Of a stretch of DNA of 64,000 nucleotides, positions 46,004 through 58,500 are shown piece after piece. The DNA comes from Chamaelirium japonicum (taxonomy: Eukaryota > Streptophyta > Magnoliopsida > Liliales > Melanthiaceae). The position numbers and the translations under genes are program-made. The notes below the pieces were generated by a model. The model saw nothing but the letters and a program-made list of their open reading frames with translations, ran no database searches and was not told the origin of the DNA. Location: contig OX393550.1 of NCBI GenBank assembly GCA_947650365.1, positions 115,802,630 to 115,866,629 on the forward strand. The letters are read 5' to 3'. The stretch's first letter is position 1, and every line of letters starts with the position of its first letter.

Positions 46004-48472
46004 ATGGCGAGGACAAAACATCAAGGTCAACCAGAAGGAAGTAACACTCAACAACAACCTCGTCCTGAGACTCGTTCAATGAGTCAAAGGCTCAACTTCG
46101 GACAGCCCCTTGCTGTCCCCGAAATGGGGGTTCGTTCAGGGAGTGGCAAGTCTGTCGATCGACCTATCGCCCACCCCGCGCGACAGTCGATTGGGCAAAC
46201 AATACCCGCTCCTGCTGAAGACCCTCCATCGACTTACCAAATCTCTGCAGTCGACTTCCAGCTGCTTCAATTGGCAAAACAGAATGCCACCCTCACTGCT
46301 GAGAGGGATGCTCTGAAGAAGGCAGCCTCCGAAGCTGGAATCGCTCTTCCAATCCCCTCCACAAGCGAGAGAGTCGATCTTCCTCGACATTCCATCCACT
46401 CCGAACAACGGAGGTCAATGGGTACTACTGCCCTCGAGAGGATTCGACGTGATCCAACTCCCTCTGCTACCCCCTGGAAGCAAAGTGTTTGGGATCGCCT
46501 CGAAGACGAGTCTTCCCAATCGTCTTCTGGCCGCAACTGCGACAAGAGGACACCTTCAAAACTCAACATACCAAGGAGGCACCAAATGAAAGGCGCTCCT
46601 TCAAAGAGTCGAGTTTCCCCTTCCATTCCACTTCAGCGTAGGCTTGGATCGGACCTCCGACATCGACTTCAACCGGCAAATACTTCGATGCCTGAGCAAG
46701 ACCTTGCGATCTTGCCTCTTGACCCACCTCTAGGTCGAGGACATGGTCGCAGGGATGGCTATTCTTCTGCCGGGCCTCTACATCGAAGTCTCTTTAAGAC
46801 AACATTTCCAAGGGGATGGAGAACTCCAATCCTCCCCAAATTCAACTGCATCAGAGGAGATCCTACTCTCCACATCCTTGCCTTCAAGCAAGCCTTAACG
46901 CCGCATGAAGAAGAAAACAATGTGCTTTGCCGCACCTTCGCAGGAAGTCTCGATGAACCGTCGCTCGACTGGTATCATAATCTCCGAGCTGGGTCCATCA
47001 CCCAGTTCGATGTTTTGGCTAAATTCTTTGTGCAGCATTATCAGCTCAATCTGAAGCCCGAGAAGAAGCTTGACTCTCTCTATCGGCTAAGGATGGGTGC
47101 TGACGAAACTCTCCGAAGTTTCACTAGGAGGTTTCGCAACGAGCATGCTGCCCTCTCTGGAAGACACCTAGATGATGAAGCCATCATGTTGGCTTTCCAG
47201 AACGCTCTCCGCTTCGATCTACACATCTACAACGACTTCATCCGTAATCCCCCTCCTTCTCTGGGTGCTATGTTCGATCGAATCCAGAGAGAGATCGAGG
47301 TCGAAGACGATCAAGTCGCTCGGAAAGGGCGAGAAACAAAACGAAGGCCTGCGGAGAGAGAAGCTCCCAAGTATGCTGCCAAGGCTCACAATGCTGAGGC
47401 AGCAGCCCCTCCAGCCAACAAACGATCAAAGAATGAAGGGCATCGATCTCCAACAAAGACCACTTTCACCGAGTGGAATATGCCGGTCGAACAGATACTC
47501 GACCGCATTCAACACGACGAATATCTTCGGAGGCCCAATCCTCTTCAGCCAAACTCCAAATTCACAGCAGACAAAACAGTCTACTGCGAATTCCATCGAA
47601 GTCACGGCCACTCCACCGACCGGTGCTATCGGTTGAAGTTCCATCTTGAAGACTTATTGCGAGAGGGCCACCTTCAAGAATTCGTCAACAACGGGCACGA
47701 TCAACGTCGAACCTCTGCAAAGGGGAAAGAAGTGTGTTGGATACATCAAATCTCCTCTGACCGGCAACCTATCTCTGTGAGTGCCAATGTCTTTGGCATT
47801 CATGGATCATTGCACAACCAAGCAGTGACCGGGAAAGAAGTCGATCGGCAAATTCGGCGCATCTTCCATGTTCGATCTACTGCAAATAAAGAAGATACCT
47901 GGATCGAGAAGCCCATCGAAGGTCTTGCTTGGCCGTCCATCGTCTTCAACGACACCGATCTTCAAGGAGTTCATACTCCACATCGAGACCCCCTGGTTTT
48001 GAAACTCGTCATCGACGGAAGCACCGTCAATCGGATCCTCATCGACACCGGGAGTTCTATCGATATTATGTTCTCAGACTGCTTCAAACGTCTGGGACAT
48101 AAATATCAAAGCCTCGACGTCGTCCTGACCGTGATCACTGGCTTCAACGGCGAACAAAGCATCACGGTGGGCGAATCGAGATTCACTCTGGACCTCAGCC
48201 GAGAGACTCGAGTCTCAGTGAGGTTTGCAATTGTCGAAGGAGTATCTAGCTACAACGCCATCCTCGGGCGACCATTCCTCCACCAGATCAATGCCATCTC
48301 TTCTTCTTATCATCAATTACTCAAGTTTGCAACTGGGGAAGGCATTGTCTGCATTCGAGGTGATCAGCAAGCTGGAAGGTCTTGTGAGGCTGCTGCGGCT
48401 AAGACAGATCGAAAGATCAACATTGCTCCTCCAAAGCGGCCACGAGATGAAGCTGGTCCCTCTTCCAAATAG
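46004..48472 (+). CDS. Gag-protease polyprotein of Tat-like gypsy element
   Basis: 822 codons, intact. I chose the ATG at 46004 as the first in frame after the primer site. Basic, Ser/Arg-rich N-terminus; gag domain at about residues 275-400 (ILPKFNCIRGDPTLHILAF, DWYHNLRAGSI, LRSFTRRF); zinc-knuckle-like CEFHRSHGHSTDRC near 528; aspartic protease near 681 (LIDTGSSIDIM) with AILGRPFLHQINAI. It ends at TAG (48470-48472), which is followed by CAATCA, and the next frame (pol) is the same frame. Gag forms particles; the protease would cut Gag and Pol. Confidence 0.9.
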   Translation: MARTKHQGQPEGSNTQQQPRPETRSMSQRLNFGQPLAVPEMGVRSGSGKSVDRPIAHPARQSIGQTIPAPAEDPPSTYQISAVDFQLLQLAKQNATLTAERDALKKAASEAGIALPIPSTSERVDLPRHSIHSEQRRSMGTTALERIRRDPTPSATPWKQSVWDRLEDESSQSSSGRNCDKRTPSKLNIPRRHQMKGAPSKSRVSPSIPLQRRLGSDLRHRLQPANTSMPEQDLAILPLDPPLGRGHGRRDGYSSAGPLHRSLFKTTFPRGWRTPILPKFNCIRGDPTLHILAFKQALTPHEEENNVLCRTFAGSLDEPSLDWYHNLRAGSITQFDVLAKFFVQHYQLNLKPEKKLDSLYRLRMGADETLRSFTRRFRNEHAALSGRHLDDEAIMLAFQNALRFDLHIYNDFIRNPPPSLGAMFDRIQREIEVEDDQVARKGRETKRRPAEREAPKYAAKAHNAEAAAPPANKRSKNEGHRSPTKTTFTEWNMPVEQILDRIQHDEYLRRPNPLQPNSKFTADKTVYCEFHRSHGHSTDRCYRLKFHLEDLLREGHLQEFVNNGHDQRRTSAKGKEVCWIHQISSDRQPISVSANVFGIHGSLHNQAVTGKEVDRQIRRIFHVRSTANKEDTWIEKPIEGLAWPSIVFNDTDLQGVHTPHRDPLVLKLVIDGSTVNRILIDTGSSIDIMFSDCFKRLGHKYQSLDVVLTVITGFNGEQSITVGESRFTLDLSRETRVSVRFAIVEGVSSYNAILGRPFLHQINAISSSYHQLLKFATGEGIVCIRGDQQAGRSCEAAAAKTDRKINIAPPKRPRDEAGPSSK

Positions 48473-48478
48473 CAATCA
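48470..48478 (+). promoter_or_regulatory. Possible leaky stop codon TAG CAA TCA
   Basis: The gag-pro stop fits UAG CAR YYA, the context of tobamovirus-type readthrough. Pol continues in the same frame with no other stop until a frameshift near 50420. Confidence 0.55.
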
Positions 48479-50951
48479 AAGGAGATTCCGCTGTCCGAAC
48501 CTCCACCAATCGAATGGGAAACATCACCTTCAATTGAAGAAATCATCCCTATCAACATTGGCAGTGAAGATCTCACTCGACAAACATTTATTGGTACCGG
48601 TCTTAGCGACGCAGAAGCGCAAGACATGGTATCCTTCCTCCAGTCCAATATCGACGTCTTCGCTTGGAGTTTCGAAGACATGCCTGGGATCAATCCAGAT
48701 GATGCTTGCCACCGACTTGCTATCAAAGAAGAGGTGAAGCCTGTCAAGCAAAAGCCACGTACCATCCGACCAGAGCTACAAGTTGCTGTTCAAGAAGAAA
48801 TCACCAAGCTACTCGCAGCAGGCTTCATCCGTGAAGTAGAGTATCCTACCTGGATCTCTAACATAGTTGCTGTTCCAAAGAAGAATGGGAAAGTCAGAGT
48901 CTGCATCGACTTCACCAACCTCAACAAGGCTTGCCCCAAAGACCCATTCCCCATGCCAAGAATCGATAGACTCGTCGATGCCACTGCTGGCCATGAGCTA
49001 TTGTCTTTCATGGATGGGTATTCTGGATATAATCAAATTCCACTTCATCCAGACGATCAAGAGAAGACTTGCTTCGTGACTAGCCGAGGTCTCTACTGCT
49101 ACAATGTAATGCCGTTCGGCCTCAAAAATGCTGGATCTACCTATCAAAGGTTAGTCACAAAGATGTTCAAAGATCAGATCGGTCGCAACGTCGAAGTCTA
49201 CGTCGATGATCTCCTCACCAAAAGCTCTGTGCGAAGCAAACATTTTTCTGATCTGGCGGAAACCTTTCAAGTTCTTCGAAAATATCGTATGAAGCTCAAT
49301 CCAGCCAAGTGCGCTTTCGGTGTTCAATCTGGCAAATTCCTGGGTCATCTTGTGACCAGGAGGGGTATTGAAGCTAATCCCGATCAAATTCGAGCCGTCA
49401 TCGATATGCCTTCACCTACAAATCGGAAAGAAGTTCAACGCCTCACTGGAAGGTTAGCAGCACTCAATCGATTCATCTCAAAATCTTCTGACAAATGCAA
49501 ACCCCTCTTCGACAAACTACGAAAGGCGGATACATCCGGCTGGAGTCCAATCTGTGAAGAAGCATTTCAAAGCATCAAGAAATATCTGGTGCAAGCTCCT
49601 ATCCTGACTGCTCCACTGCCAAAAGAAGACTTGTGGCTCTACCTGGCCGTGACCGATCAAGCAATCAGCGCGGTCCTAGTCAGTAGAAGAGAAGGCGTCG
49701 AACATCCAGTCTACTACATCAGCCATACTCTTCTTCCAGCTGAAACTCGCTACTCAAAAACGGAGAAGGTCATCCTAGCCTTGCTCACCGCATCGCGACG
49801 TCTCCAACCGTACTTCGTCTCCCACCAGATCACTGTCATTTCAGAACACTCACTCAAAGATATCATTGACAAAGCTGGTCGAGCTGGTCGAATGACCAAA
49901 TGGGTGATCGAAATGAGTGCTCTGGGGATTCAATTCGAATCTCGCACTTCTATCAAAGGTCAAGCAGTTGCTGATTTTCTAGCTGACTTCCCAGTTGAAG
50001 ACCCTATCACTTGGGAAGAAGATGTCGACATGCGCTTAGAAGATGAGGACAATACTCCAATCAATCTTGCAACAAAAATTGATCCAAGTCTCGAATCTGC
50101 TGCTGCAACTCCTCCATGGAAGCTTTATACTGATGGAGCTTCAAGTTCGATCGGTTCGGGAACTGGGATAGTCTTAGTATCCCCCGAACTTGATCATCTT
50201 CAGAAGGCCACTCTCCTCGGATTCACTGCCACCAACAACGAAGCCGAGTACGAAGCACTCATTTCCGGACTCGAGATGGCGAAATCCCTGGGGGTAGATC
50301 GAATCATCGTCTACAGCGACTCCCAATTGATCATAAGGCAAATCAATGGAGAGTACGCAGCTCGCGAAGAAAGAATGCAACTCTACTTGGCCTTAGTACG
50401 ACATCTTAACAACGTTTTATTGGTGCTGAATTCATTCAAATCCCCAGAGCAGAGAACCGAGAAGCAGATTCCTTAGCCAACGCTGCCTCAGTTCTTGGAG
50501 ACTCACTCGGAGGAAGGCAAATACAGATCGATTATCAAGAAGTGCCCAAGACCACCCCCGATCAACAGATCCTTACTACTACAAAAGAATCTGGGGGTGG
50601 AGATCAGCTTGAAGACTGGAGACGATCAATTTTCGACTTCTTCAAGCATGGCAAAATACCGGAAGATCCAAATCAAGCCCGAAGAGTTCAAAGGAAGCTC
50701 CCATGCTACATTCTACAAGGAGAAGATCTATATTTCAAATCTCACAACGGGATGTTGCTCAAGTGCCTTGGTCCCGAGCAAGCACGGGCAATCCTGATTG
50801 ATATCCACTCTGGAGTTTGTGGAAATCATTCGGGAGGAAGATCTCTTGAAGCCAAGACGAAGCTACAAGGGTACTACTGGCCAACAATGGCAAGGGATGC
50901 TCAACAAGTTGTTCAAAGGTGCGAACCTTGCCAACGACACGCTCGAGCTAT
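48473..50951 (+). pseudogene. Pol of Tat-like gypsy element: RT, RNase H, second RNase H, integrase start
   Basis: Open from the TAG; first Met at 48626. RT: YPTWISNIVAVPKKNGKVRV, FMDGYSGYNQI, FGLKNAG and YVDDLL (residues 192-195 from that Met). RNase H follows, with VADFLADFP marking its end. The second RNase H has TDGASSS (Asp 503), NNEAEYEAL and SDSQLI, the dual RNase H of Tat elements. A one-base deletion near 50417-50425 shifts the frame. The integrase zinc region (HSGVCGNH ... CEPCQRHA) follows in the new frame to 50951, where the Athila element inserted. It resumes at 63694. Confidence 0.9.
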
Positions 50952-53603
50952 TGTTGTGATATTTTAATTGTACTCGCAAGTGCACAAATCGTTGATTGTA
51001 ATGCAGCAGAGCGAGGTCGATCCCACAGGGACTTTGATAGGAAACTCAATAAATCTAAGGTTGATTGAAACCTAATCTAGCTAACAATGGTTGAAGTCTG
51101 ATTAGATTAACTAAGTAATTAAAGTAACAAAAACTAATTGTTTAATAAAGACTAAAGCAATGCAATTATGGAAAGGTACTTGGATTAGGGAAAACTTAGG
51201 CTTCAGGGTTCATCCTAGCATTCTATGATAGTTGAGGGTTGATCATTATATTTTACTCAATTAGATCGTCGTAAGGACAGATTCTAATCGGATGATTTAG
51301 CAATGAAAACCGACATGGTGCAAACATATATAGAATATTTATAAAAAAATAGGCATTAGGCAACTATTGCATGTAACATTGATTCTAAGCATTAACCATC
51401 ATATGATCATAATGAATCTAAGATAAGCATTCACTATATCTAATGCATGGAAAATCTAGAGAATATATCAACATGCGCTAGCGGAATATTCCATTTTTTA
51501 ACATTGAAACACAATTAACAATCAACCCCAGAACATAACATAGAACACTAGTAATTCCCCATTGGCCTAAGCTATGGAATTTAGCTACACATCATCTCAT
51601 ATGATAGCATTGTTTGTTTTATAATAAACAAATAACAAAAAGGACAGAAGAACCAGATGATGACAATCTTCTCGGCTTCGCCCGTCTTTGCTTCTTTGCT
51701 TCCTTGTAATCCGGCTCAATGATGGTGACGTGCAGCACGGCTTCGATGGTACGGATGATGGATGACGGCTCGGATGAACGACTGGAGTAGGATTATCGGA
51801 GGTGGAGGCTAGGGTTTCGGTTTCGTTTTCGGTCCAGAATGGTAGAGGGTGGCCGGTGGATGAGGAAGATGATGCTTAGGGTTCGGTGCAATGGCAAAGG
51901 TCCGGTGGTAGATGGGTGATGCTAGGTTCGTGTGTGGCGGCCCTCCCTTTGGTTTGTCCGTCCCTCCCCCTTATATAGGATAGAGAAACGGGTCGGGTTT
52001 GATAGAAAGAAAGAAAAGAGATACGTTCGAGAGTCCGAGAGGTTCAGTGGGAAAAGAGATCGGGCTAGAGAGAGAGTCTCGGCGAGGAAACGTGCAGCTC
52101 GGGCTACATGGGTTTTAGAGAGAGAGAGAGAGTAAATCGGATGAGAGAGAGAAACGTTCGCTAGAGAGAGAATACCGGAGAGGGAACGTGCATGGGCGGT
52201 TATGGAAGGAGATCAGGCTAGAGAGAGAATCAAGGAGGGAGAGAGCTGGAAGTTCGGTGGGATCCGGTTTTAGAGAGAGAATCCGAGAGAAAGAGAGGGT
52301 TTCGACTGGGTCTCGGTCGGGTAAGAGAGAGGAGAGGATAAGGAAAGAGAAAAAACAAGGAAAGCTAGAGAGAGAAAAGCTTGGGCGGTTGGGATAGATA
52401 AGGAATGAGAGAGAAAGAAGATCGCAGGTGAGAGACAAAGTAGGGGGAATGCTGATCGGGTCGAGCTGATCCTAGGGACGGCTGTGATCAAGTGGTCCGT
52501 GAGATAGAGAAGTCTGGAACGCTGCATGCATGGGGTTGTTGTGCACAGCTTGGTTGAATCAATGTATCTATTGATGGCTTGCAAAGGACGGCTGTGATTA
52601 GTTTAGAGAAGAGAGAAACGGGGAGTGGGCTCATGCATGGGTACGTAATGCATCAGACGGCTGTGATATTGTTAGAGAGAGAGGGTCGGCTGGGTAGAAT
52701 ACAGGGATAAGTTGGACGGCTGCATGCATGGGATCACATGGGGGCTGCACGGACGGCTGTAATTAGGTGCAGCTGGTTCGCATGCATGGAACGGTGGGAT
52801 CGGGTGCAGGGCTGTATGCACGGAAGGGACGGCCGTGATTGGGTCGGACGGTTGGGATTTGTATGCATGTGTTTTGCTCGGAATGACTGCAATCACTACT
52901 CAATGCATGGGTTTTTAATTGTAACGGACGGCTTTGATGGTTTTCAAGTGGGGAGGTCATTATCTTGCAAGAGAAAGAGTTGGGTTCACTAGGGTTTTGA
53001 TCAGTTGAGAGTGATTAGAGAGAAACAAAAGGGACGGCTAGGATTCAGATTCGGATGGCTATGATTTGATGAGATGGAACTGGGCTGGGTATTGGTCATC
53101 GTCATCCGAACCAATTGAACTCATCAATTATCTGCGTCATCCCCATTGCTTGCATGTAGGTCTTCTCAGTTGAATCATGCACTGCATCAGTTCATTGATT
53201 TCTTCAATTTTCCGTTTTCCATCGTTCTTCAGAATAGGCCTCCAAACGGGCTGTACAGCCTCCATCAAATCGTCGTGAAAATATCCACGTTTGTTCATGA
53301 AGTCCTTGAACTGACTGCATCGAAGACCGGATCAATTTCCTGAAAAACACACATAAAATGACACTTATCAGATTCAAATGCGATTATCGATAAAAGGGTA
53401 ATTTGGACTTTCGGGCTCTGTATCTTTCATGCATGCAATGTATGCGAGTGAACCAATATGTCGTTGGGTTCGTATGAGAGTCTACTATATCGTGTTGCAA
53501 AGAAACTCATGCAGTTTACGTGTATTGTGAAAGTTTTACGTAGCAAAGTGACGCTAAGTGCATGAAAAAGAAAGGATAATTCGCACCAAATGGACGCTCA
53601 ACA
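50952..53603 (-). repeat. 3' LTR of the Athila-like element
   Basis: On minus TGTTGAGCG to ATCACAACA. Rich in GA runs, in GGACGGCTGTGAT-like motifs (52480-53060) and in CATGCATG motifs. Short frames inside are duplicated in the other LTR and are not genes. Confidence 0.93.
52470..53065. repeat. Dispersed GGACGGCTGTGAT and CATGCATGG motifs in LTR
   Basis: About ten variants of GGACGGCTGTGATT spaced 40-90 bp apart, interleaved with at least six CATGCA/GCATGCATGG sites. The same array is at 62560-63155 in the other LTR. CATGCA is the RY core bound by B3-domain seed regulators. Confidence 0.7.
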
Positions 53604-53616
53604 CACCCCCAAACTT
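53604..53616 (-). promoter_or_regulatory. Polypurine tract at the Athila 3' LTR
   Basis: The minus strand reads AAGTTTGGGGGTG immediately before the LTR. The same 13 bases occur internally at 55203-55215. Confidence 0.75.
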
Positions 53617-55502
53617 GAATCTTTCTCGTCCTCGAGAAAACAAAATAAACTAAGAGAATAATAAAAGAATAAAAATAACTTAACTCACTTTTGCAGGAAT
53701 CGCGATTGCACTTAGCACGTGCAACAAGCCGTTAAACCCCTGGGTTTCCCCAGTGGACGAGTTTTGTCTCGTGAGGGTTTGCAGTGAATCTACCCACAAA
53801 ATTCAAACTTTTTTTTTTTCATTTTTTTTTTATAAAAATAAGAAATAAGAAAAGTCGGTTCCATAGAATAATTAAAAGTACTCAAAAATAGAATTTCTAA
53901 GGCACAAGACTTTCAAGGTAGTCAGTCCAAGCTTCGGCTTTCGAAGTAGGCATTTTAGGTTCTAACTATTAGTTCCCCGTTAGAAAAGGTCAAGGTCAAC
54001 TATGCTCAAGTGCACGGTGTTGTCTGGGCTAAACACAACTGGGGGTTTGGTTCTCTACATTCATAACATTCTAACAGTCTCCTAGAACGGTCAAAGTCGA
54101 CCTTAGAACCTGAGTCAAAACCAGCTAATCTAGACATGCTAGTGAGAGTTGTGGATATTCACCTTAATACCTTTCGGCTTTATATGTGATATTCCAGTTT
54201 CCCCACATTGTTTATAACGACGGCTTTCACACTACTTTATTCTCCTTTTCTTTTTTTTTTCTTTTTTTTTTTTCTCATTTTTTTTTTTTCGGTCTCATTT
54301 TTTTCTGGATCTAATTATATATCCCTTCCTAACTTGTACCATGCCAGCTTCACTCTATGCCCATGACACGCTGCCAACGCTCTCATGAGTTAGGTAGCCA
54401 TCCTCATGTTGCCTTTATATTTGATTCACTCTGCATCCATAGGATCATTCTCATAACCCTATCGACCAGGCTTCACTCATACTAGGGCATACAAGTTAAG
54501 ACTTTTACATAATTAGTTCCTAGACCATACTAATAGGTAGCCCTTTCCGCTATACCTTAGAATTCACTGGTCGCTTTTCTAATGATATTTTTTCAAACCA
54601 AGTGAACCAGATCCGCATGGTTCATCAGGACTCCAAGTGACTATTAGGTGATATGAAAGCTTTGAATCTAGACCCTGGAGGTGTAAGCCAGATGTGAAGT
54701 GAAAGGTTAAGTCTAGTTTGTTTTGACAATCTCTAAAAGGTTACTAAGGGTCAGAACCATATTAGACATACTTTTTCTAGCTAATCCTTAGGCTTTTTAC
54801 CTTGATTACCAAGTGCCTTATAGTCCTATTCGAGTGCAATAGAATTAGACTACAAAACTTGAAATAAAAGTAAAATTAAAATTTTTTTATTTTTATTTTT
54901 TTTAAATTAAAGAAAAGAAAAGACAATAAAAATGCCACGAAAAGACCCTAACACAAAGAAAAACATGCATATGCAAATTCCTAAAAAAAAAATTCTATAC
55001 GAACGCTGCAGTTTTGGTAGGGGACTACAGACTGGACACACATACGCCGAAACGTATGCGCCGAGCTGTCCCACTACAGCGTAAGTTGATGCAATAAATA
55101 ATTTATTATTATTATCTAATTGAAACTGAAACTGATAATTTTGTAGAAACTAGATGCAAATTTTTTTTTTGTAAGAGGTACACCATACAAAAGTACACCA
55201 TACACCCCCAAACTTAGATTAAACATTGTCCTCAATGTATGAAATAACATGCTCATGAATGAAATAATAACAATTTATGATGTCGGTTGGAGTGACAGTT
55301 ATGTTTGAAATGTAAGTACGAAGTTATAAGGATGGATAGTACCTTAAGTGTTTTGCATCATTATTTCCTGTAAAAAGTTAGTGACACAGAGACATAAAAC
55401 AAAACAAGGACATAGAAACTAATTAAGATACGTAGATAACAAAACGAGATACACTGAATTAACTACTATAGTACAAAAGAGGATTCTTATCAGATTATTA
55501 GA
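53617..55502 (-). other. Non-coding 3' region of the Athila element
   Basis: About 1.9 kb between pol and the 3' LTR, where some Athila members carry an envelope-like ORF; I see none here. It has A/T homopolymers, a small hairpin near 55030-55075 (ACATACG/CGTATG) and the internal polypurine tract at 55203-55215. Confidence 0.65.
55203..55215 (-). promoter_or_regulatory. Internal (central) polypurine tract candidate
   Basis: Minus strand AAGTTTGGGGGTG, identical to the LTR-proximal tract. It is preceded on minus by TTGAGGACAATGTTTAATCT, a block often seen after pol in plant gypsy elements. Confidence 0.5.
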
Positions 55503-58500
55503 TTATTCCTGATAAACAGGGTCATCCAGAGATATGGATTCATCATCTGGGTTCAAATATTCAAGGTATGGCTTTAAGCGGTGTCCGTTAACTTGAAAGG
55601 TGCTACCATCCTTAGTATTATGGATTTCTACTGCACCATGGGGGTGAACTTTTTCAACAATATAAGGCCCATTCCAGCGGGACTTTAGCTTCCCAGGAAA
55701 TAGATGCAATCTAGAATTATATAATAGAACTTTCTGACCAGGTTGGAAATCCTTACGTAAGATAACTTTATCATGCATAGCTTTCATACGATCTTTATAC
55801 TTTTTCGCACAATCATATGCGTCCATCCTGATCTCTTCCAGCTCATCAAGTTGAAGCTTTCTGCGCTCGCCTGCCTTGTCGAGATCAAAATTGAGGCGTT
55901 TGATCGCCCAATAAGCCTTATGTTCTAGTTCGACAGGAAGGTGGCAGGCCTTTCCATAAATCAATCTAAATGGCGACATTCCAATGGGAGTTTTATAAGC
56001 GGTACGGTAAGCCCACAAGGCATCAGTCAATCGAAGTGACCAATCTTTTCTTGTGGAGTTTACCGTCTTCTCCAATATGGTCTTTATCTACCTATTCGAT
56101 ATTTCGACCTGGCCACTTGTTTGTGGGTGGTATGGGGTGGCGACCTTATGAGTGATAGCATACTTTCTCATTAGAGCTTCAAAGATACGATTACAAAAAT
56201 GCTTACCCCCATCGCTAATAATTGCGCGAGGGGTGCCAAAACGAGATAATATATTATCCTTTAAGAACTGGACCACCACTTTATGGTCATTAGTTTTGCA
56301 TGCAATTGCCTCTACCCATTTAGAGACGTAGTCAACGGCAACTAAAATGTACTGATTTCCATATGACATAGGAAATGGTCCCATAAAGTCGATGCCCCAG
56401 ACATCAAAGATTTCGATAATCAATATTGGATTCAGAGGCATCTCATTCCTTCTTGAGATCTTTCCTAGCCGTTGACATCTATCACATGTTTGACAATAAG
56501 CGTGTGCATCTTTGAATAAAGTAGGCCAATAAAAGCAACATTGTAAGACCTTAGCTGCCGTTTTCTTGCCACTGAAATGACCAACACAAGCATGGTCATG
56601 ACAAAGTGACATAATTTTTCTTTGGTCCCATTCAGGGATGCACCGTCTTATGATTTGATCAGGACAATATTTAAATAAATACGGGTCATCCCAAAAGTAC
56701 CATTTGGCTATGGAAAGAAAACGGAATCGTTCTTGCTTTGGCCAGAAAGATGGCATTTGTCCAGTTACAAGGTAGTTGACAATGTCAGCATACCAAGGAG
56801 CCTTTGTGTTAGAGATGGACATTAACTGCTCATCGGGAAAGGTCTCTAGCACAGGTTGTGATTCTAATGTGGACTCCACTAGTAATCTAGACAAGTGATC
56901 AGCAACTACATTCTCAGAACCTTTTCTGTCACGGATTTCAAGATCAAATTCTTGTAGTAATAGTATCCATCGAATCAACCGGGCCTTAGCCTCCTTTTTT
57001 GTAAGAAGATACTTTAGGGCTGCATGATCAGTCTATATAATAATCTTCGATCCTATCAAGTACGGACGAAATTTATCGAGGGCAAAGACGACAGCCAACA
57101 ATTCTTTCTCCGTGGTTGAATAGTTGAGTTGGGCGTCGTTTAAAGTCTTACTTGCATATTGAATAACATGTGGGAGTTTATTGACTCGTTGACCTAGTAC
57201 AGCACCTATGGCGTAGTCTGAAGCATCACACATCACCTCAAATGGAATTTTTCAATCAGGAGGTCGGATGATGGGTGCCGAGGTTAACTCGGTTTTTAGT
57301 TTCTCAAAGGACTCCAAACAAGCAGGTGTGAAATCAAAAGGTGCATCTTTCGCTAATAGATCGCCTAGAGGCTTGGAAATTTTACTAAAGTCTTTTATAA
57401 ATCGACGATAAAATCCAGCATGGCCTAAGAAGGATCGCACAGCCTTGACAGTAGTTGGAGGTGGCAGATGTGCAATCAGTTCTACTTTGGCCTTATCGAC
57501 TTGAATTCCTTTTTCTGACACAATATGTCCTAGAACAATACCGGATTTGACCATAAAATGACATTTCTCCCGATTAAGAATTAGATTATTTTCTTTGCAA
57601 CGTTCTAAGACAAGTGTCAAATGATGTAGACATTTATCAAATATTGAACCAAATATTGAGAAATCGTCCATGAAGATCTCTAAGAATCGTTCCACCATGT
57701 CCGAAAAGATACTCAGCATGCATCGCTGAAAGGTGGCTGGTGCATTACATAGCCCAAAGGGCATGCAACGATATGCAAATGTACCAAATGGACATGTAAA
57801 CGTAGTTTTTTCTTGGTCTTCGGGGGCAATAGTGATTTGATTATAGCCTGAATACCCGTCAAGGAAGCAGTAGTAAGCGTGGCCGGCTAAGCGTTCTAAC
57901 ATTTGATCAATAAAAGGTAAAGGAAAATGATCTTTTCTGGTCATAGAATTCAACTTCCTATAATCGATGCACACTCGCCAACCAGTTTGGATCCTCGTTG
58001 GGATCAACTCATTGCTTTCATTAGTGATGACTGTGACACCAGATTTCTTAGGCACTACTTGAACTGGGCTGACCCATTGACTATCAGATATTGGGTATAT
58101 GATTCCTGCATCAAGAAGTTTTATAACCTCCCCTCGTACTACTTCTTTTAGAGTAGGATTTAGTCTTCTTTGTGATTCTCTCGATGGTTTTGAATTATCT
58201 TCGAGATGAATTTGATGCATAACCACAGAGGGACTAATCCCTTTGATATCAGAGATGGACCATCCTATTGCCTCCCTATGTGTAGAAAGAATATCGAGTA
58301 ACTTCTTTTCTTGGTCCTTATCCAAATGAGATGCGATTATGACAGGTAAGGTTTCAACATCACCAAGAAATGCATACTTCAATGTTTCAGGCAGAGGCTT
58401 AAGCTCTAACTTCGGGGGTTCAATGATTGGTGGCACAGGTATTGAAGTGGGTATTTGCAAGGGCTCTATTCTTGCTTTCCATTTATTAGTATCTAAGAGC

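Noticed and set aside
51932..53343. Five short frames repeated at 62022-63433
   Set aside because: Present in both LTRs only because the LTRs are duplicates; purine-rich non-coding sequence.
53617..55502. Envelope-like ORF of Athila
   Set aside because: No open frame longer than about 60 codons on the element strand and no membrane-segment pattern.
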